A stretch of DNA of 64,000 nucleotides, taken from positions 248,001 to 312,000 of the forward strand of contig JAXMHB010000002.1 of NCBI GenBank assembly GCA_046346965.1, given 5' to 3'. This document shows, piece by piece, positions 61,354 through 64,000 of this stretch. Position numbers and translations under genes: made by a program. Numbering within the stretch: the stretch's first letter is position 1; every line of letters starts with the position of its first letter. Source of the stretch: JAXMHB01 sp046346965 (GTDB lineage: Bacteria; Pseudomonadota; Gammaproteobacteria; Xanthomonadales; SZUA-5). The notes beneath the pieces were generated by a model that was not told the DNA's origin, did not search any database, and saw only the letters and a program-made list of their open reading frames with translations.

Positions 61354-61599
61354 CTGCTGGTGGACCTTGCGACCGGCTCAATACGCTGGCCGACATCCGC
61401 CGCAATCGCGTTGTTCAGCAAGAGCCTTGAGGCGCGTGTCCCAGCGCATCAGCGGGTGCGCGTGCACAAGGCTACACAGACGTTAAATATGGCTGTCGCT
61501 TGCATGCCAGTTGGCGAACCGCAACGAACTTTAGGTGATGCCGTCTACGCAAAAGATTGGCACACTACCGAAGTTGACCAGATGACGAGGAAAGAGCAC

Positions 61600-62574
61600 G
61601 TGCTGAGTCGAGAGGTTTCATCGGGCATCACGCTGACTGCTGCATTCGCAGCGGTGCTGGCGATGGTCCTCGCTACAACTCCCGTGATGGCCCAGAATCT
61701 GTCACTAGACAACGTGCCGGCAATCCCGCTCACGGCATCCTCCACGACCAGCGCGGTCAGCATCGATGCGGCAACCGGAAATGTCATCCTGAGGTCCTCG
61801 ACCGGAAACCTCAATGAGTGCACTGCGCCGAACACGTCGCCGGTCATCAACTCCTTTGGTGTCAACCCCAGTTCCGTCCTTGTCAACGGTGCGTTCTCCA
61901 TTTCCTGGAGTTCCAGCAACACCACCAGTTGCTCACCCTCCGGTGGCACCGGCACCAACTGGGCGAGTTTGGGGACGCTGTCCGTCAGTGGTACGCAGAA
62001 TCTCACCGCGCCGGCCTCGCCCACCACCGTCACCTTCACGTTGACCTGCACCAACGGTACGCAGAGCGTCAACCAACAGACGTCATTGACCGTGACCAGC
62101 GGTGGCGGCGGTGGCGGCGGCAGCTGCACGCCGCCATCACCCAACGGCTCGACCAGCCAATGGAACAGCACGCTTGGCAGCATCTGGCCGTCTTACAACG
62201 ACGTGCTGCGACTTACGGTCGGCGCCAACCAGTGGACTGCGCTGCAGTTCACCGCCACAGCAAGCGCCACGCAGTTCGGTACCTTCAGCAGCTCGCACTA
62301 TCCCGGCGACGGCGACGGGGCGGGCCAGGTTTCGATCTCGACCTCGGCCGGCTGTTTCACCCAATCCGCGCTGGGCGCGAACTGCTTGTCGGGCATTCTG
62401 GACCTGCCGGGCGTCAGTTGGTCCAACCAAGCCTCGGGCTTTGCATGCAAGCTCACGCCAGGCGCAACCTATTTCATGAACGTCCAGTTCCCCAGTTGTG
62501 CCGGTAACTGCGGACGCGACTTTGGCAACATCCAGCAGCTGCGGATGCCGGGCGCGCGCTCGGACGATCAGTAG
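61600..62574 (+). CDS. Cys-rich exported protein with Ig-like module, paralog 1
   Basis: This product of 324 residues has a signal peptide (SSGITLTAAFAAVLAMVLAT ending VMAQ). The mature start is LSLDNVPAIPL with a Ser/Thr module ending LNEC. Then comes a bacterial Ig-like or PKD-like domain (FSISWSSSNTTSC, TFTLTCTNGTQS), a glycine linker of seven Gly, and a C-terminal domain of about 145 residues (GSIWPSYNDVLRL, AGCFTQSALGANCLS, FACKLTPGATYFMN, CGRDFGNIQQ) of no family known to me. Eight or so Cys are at positions kept in the paralog downstream. I prefer GTG 61600, which has AGGAAAG upstream; ATG 61582 is an alternative. It is likely disulfide-bonded. Confidence 0.7.
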   Translation: MLSREVSSGITLTAAFAAVLAMVLATTPVMAQNLSLDNVPAIPLTASSTTSAVSIDAATGNVILRSSTGNLNECTAPNTSPVINSFGVNPSSVLVNGAFSISWSSSNTTSCSPSGGTGTNWASLGTLSVSGTQNLTAPASPTTVTFTLTCTNGTQSVNQQTSLTVTSGGGGGGGSCTPPSPNGSTSQWNSTLGSIWPSYNDVLRLTVGANQWTALQFTATASATQFGTFSSSHYPGDGDGAGQVSISTSAGCFTQSALGANCLSGILDLPGVSWSNQASGFACKLTPGATYFMNVQFPSCAGNCGRDFGNIQQLRMPGARSDDQ

Positions 62575-62607
62575 TCTTGCGCCAGAACCCAGGAACTGAA
62601 CGAGTCC

Positions 62608-63567
62608 ATGAATAGCGTTTCGAAAATCTTGCGGGCGGGCGTGGTCGTCTCGGTCGCCTATCTGAGCGCGCCCGTTGGCGCGCAAACCATTTCTCTGGAC
62701 AATGTGGCGCCGATTACGCTGTCGACGTCAACCAGCGTCGCTGCTGTCAGCATCGACACCAGCAACGGCAGCGTGATCGTGCGTTCCTCGGCTGGCAATT
62801 TGAACCAGTGCCGCAATGTGGGCGGCGGTGGCGGCAACCCCGCAGTGACCTCGTTCGGTCCGAACACCGGAACGGTGCCACCAAGCGGCAACTTCTCGCT
62901 GTCCTGGGCTTCAACCAACACCACCTCCTGTACCCCGCAGTTGGGAACCGGAACAATCTGGGCCTCGCTCGGAACTTTGGGCCCCAGTGGCACGCAAGTG
63001 CTGACCGCCCCGGCCACCCAAGGCACCATCCAGTTCCAGATTACCTGCACCAATGGCAGCCAAAGCGCCAGCGCGCAGACCTCCGTGATCGTACAGACCG
63101 GTGGTGGTGGCAGTTGCACGCCGCCGGCCGGTACCACGGGTAACACCGCTGGGTGGAACGGCACCTTGGGTACGGCTTGGCCCTCTTACAACGACGTCTT
63201 GCGTCAGATGATCAGCACGAACACCTGGCTGGCGCTTACTTTCACCGCCAGCAGCAGTTCCACGCAGTTTGGCACGATGAGCACCTCAGGCTTCCCGGGT
63301 GACGGTGGCGGCCTCGGGCAGATCTCGATCTCGAGTTCCGCCGGATGCTTCGACCAGTCCAACCTCGGAGCCAACTGCTTGTCGCCGATCGTCGAATATC
63401 CAGGCGTCAGTTGGAGCAACCAGCCGTCTGCGTTTGCCTGCAAGCTGACCCCCGGCGTCACCTACCAGATGAACTTCTGGTTTCCGACCTGTCCTGGCCT
63501 GTCGTGCGGACGCGACTTCGGGAACATCCAGCAGTTCCTGCGTACCGGTCCCAGCGCCAATCGCTGA
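62608..63567 (+). CDS. Cys-rich exported protein with Ig-like module, paralog 2
   Basis: This 319-residue paralog of the preceding gene, 33 bases downstream in the same direction, has a signal peptide MNSVSKILRAGVVVSVAYLS with cleavage near VGAQ/TISLDN. The same order is kept: Ser-rich N-module ending LNQC, a Gly-Gly-Gly-Gly-Gly spacer, Ig-like domain (FSLSWASTNTTSCTP, IQFQITCTNGSQS), a Gly linker, then the C-domain (TAWPSYNDVLRQ, AGCFDQSNLGANCLS, FACKLTPGVTYQMN, CGRDFGNIQQFL). The two have diverged but keep their Cys. A duplication is clear. A hairpin follows the stop. Confidence 0.75.
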   Translation: MNSVSKILRAGVVVSVAYLSAPVGAQTISLDNVAPITLSTSTSVAAVSIDTSNGSVIVRSSAGNLNQCRNVGGGGGNPAVTSFGPNTGTVPPSGNFSLSWASTNTTSCTPQLGTGTIWASLGTLGPSGTQVLTAPATQGTIQFQITCTNGSQSASAQTSVIVQTGGGGSCTPPAGTTGNTAGWNGTLGTAWPSYNDVLRQMISTNTWLALTFTASSSSTQFGTMSTSGFPGDGGGLGQISISSSAGCFDQSNLGANCLSPIVEYPGVSWSNQPSAFACKLTPGVTYQMNFWFPTCPGLSCGRDFGNIQQFLRTGPSANR

Positions 63568-63573
63568 GTTCGC

Positions 63574-63599
63574 ACCCATCCGCCACACGGCGGATGGGT
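63574..63599 (+). terminator. Perfect 11-bp hairpin after the paralog pair
   Basis: ACCCATCCGCC-acac-GGCGGATGGGT begins 7 bases after the paralog 2 stop. No T-run follows, so it may mark transcript ends by hairpin only. The rest of the 63568-63806 gap shows a second dyad around 63640-63661 and no gene. Confidence 0.6.
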
Positions 63600-63806
63600 C
63601 TGCTCGGGTGTCGCGCCAGTTCCCGTGCTCGGTTCCACTGCCTATCGGCTTCGGGTAGGCTGCGCGCCCCGTCCGCTCGCGATCAGTCGCGGGAACCTTC
63701 CAGCCTACAGATGGTCCTAATGGGTCATCCGCGCTGACACCCTCGCTCGCTGGATCTCCCAGTAGCGCAGGTGGCGCCGTCCGCACTCAGGTCTTCAGGA
63801 GATGCC

Positions 63807-64000
63807 GTGTTTCCCATTCGTACGATTGCTTTGATCCTCGCCCTGGTCGCGGGCTCCGCTGGGGCGCAAACCCCGCCAGCCAATGCGCCAGTGACGCCGC
63901 CGGCAAACGGCTGCGCGCGCCCGGAGTGCCCGCTCGCCCAGCGTGGCCAGGCGACAATCACCGTGGCGGATCTGCAGGCCAAGTTGCGCACGCTCGAACC
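63807..64000 (+). CDS. Exported protein, start only, possibly a peptidyl-prolyl isomerase
   Basis: GTG 63807 follows CAGGAGATGCC. The frame opens with a signal peptide (FPIRTIALILALVAGSAGA, cut near GAQ), a Pro/Ala stretch (TPPANAPVTPPANG) and then CARPECPLAQRG and QATITVADLQAKLRTLEP. The segment TITVADLQAKL resembles the N-terminal region of periplasmic parvulin-type peptidyl-prolyl isomerases (SurA/PpiC chaperones), but too little is present to be sure. It runs off the window in frame. An ATG five bases upstream is in another frame and stops after ten codons. Confidence 0.6.
   Translation, partial: MFPIRTIALILALVAGSAGAQTPPANAPVTPPANGCARPECPLAQRGQATITVADLQAKLRTLE

Noticed and set aside
63568..63806. 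tRNA gene in the gap after the paralogs
   Set aside because: A GGTTC-like string occurs but no acceptor stem, D arm or anticodon arm can be built around it.

Overview
The window is G+C-rich chromosomal DNA of a gammaproteobacterium, most likely of the Xanthomonadales (Lysobacterales). The evidence is a type II secretion cluster in the Xanthomonas-type order E-F-G-H-I-J-K-L-M-N-D, a compact ribH-nusB-thiL-pgpA run, a metY / metX-hom methionine module, and several intergenic heptanucleotide arrays. There is no prophage, CRISPR array, rRNA or recognisable tRNA gene. Almost all of the sequence is coding, and short overlaps between neighbouring genes are common.

Layout. 1-2.7 kb: the 3' end of thymidine kinase, then a leftward redox operon (rubrerythrin, a two-cluster Fe-S oxidoreductase, DUF3501). 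3.1-7.3 kb: maiA and a transporter-like hybrid sensor kinase interrupted by a one-base frameshift. 7.2-12 kb: a membrane protein, a UDP-GlcNAc-2-epimerase-like protein and tex. 12-16 kb: a fused metX-hom gene behind metY, whose upstream region carries three contiguous MetJ-type boxes. 16-17.7 kb: an accessory patch with a palindromic MITE-like element, a small secreted protein, a 2OG-Fe dioxygenase pseudogene with its centre deleted, and a (TCGGGAC)n array. 17.7-31 kb: a 7TMR-DISM diguanylate cyclase, a secreted nuclease/phosphatase, a four-repeat DUF347 membrane protein, an FHA protein overlapping a trypsin-like protease, a permease, a GNAT enzyme, secreted proteins, and a REC / degenerate GGDEF / degenerate EAL regulator.

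31-47 kb: mostly housekeeping genes: pyk, gcvT, gcvH, an SRPBCC/GyrI-like protein, a PLP dehydratase, a two-component system with a DUF6491-like/TonB-C-like partner, pgpA-thiL-nusB-ribH, a TrhA-type membrane protein, dsbC and purL. 47-59.5 kb: a membrane protein, then gspE to gspD and a small lipoprotein. 59.6-64 kb: an abundant-looking exported surface protein with a structured leader and a strong terminator, two tandem cysteine-rich exported paralogs, and the start of another exported protein.

How it fits together. The T2SS would export folded periplasmic proteins, DsbC helps make their disulfides, and the secreted genes on both sides are plausible cargo. The diguanylate cyclase and the catalytically dead GGDEF/EAL protein suggest c-di-GMP control. 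The most novel-looking items are the MITE-like element, the metX-hom fusion with its operator, the rubrerythrin/Fe-S/DUF3501 operon, and the surface-protein region after gspD.
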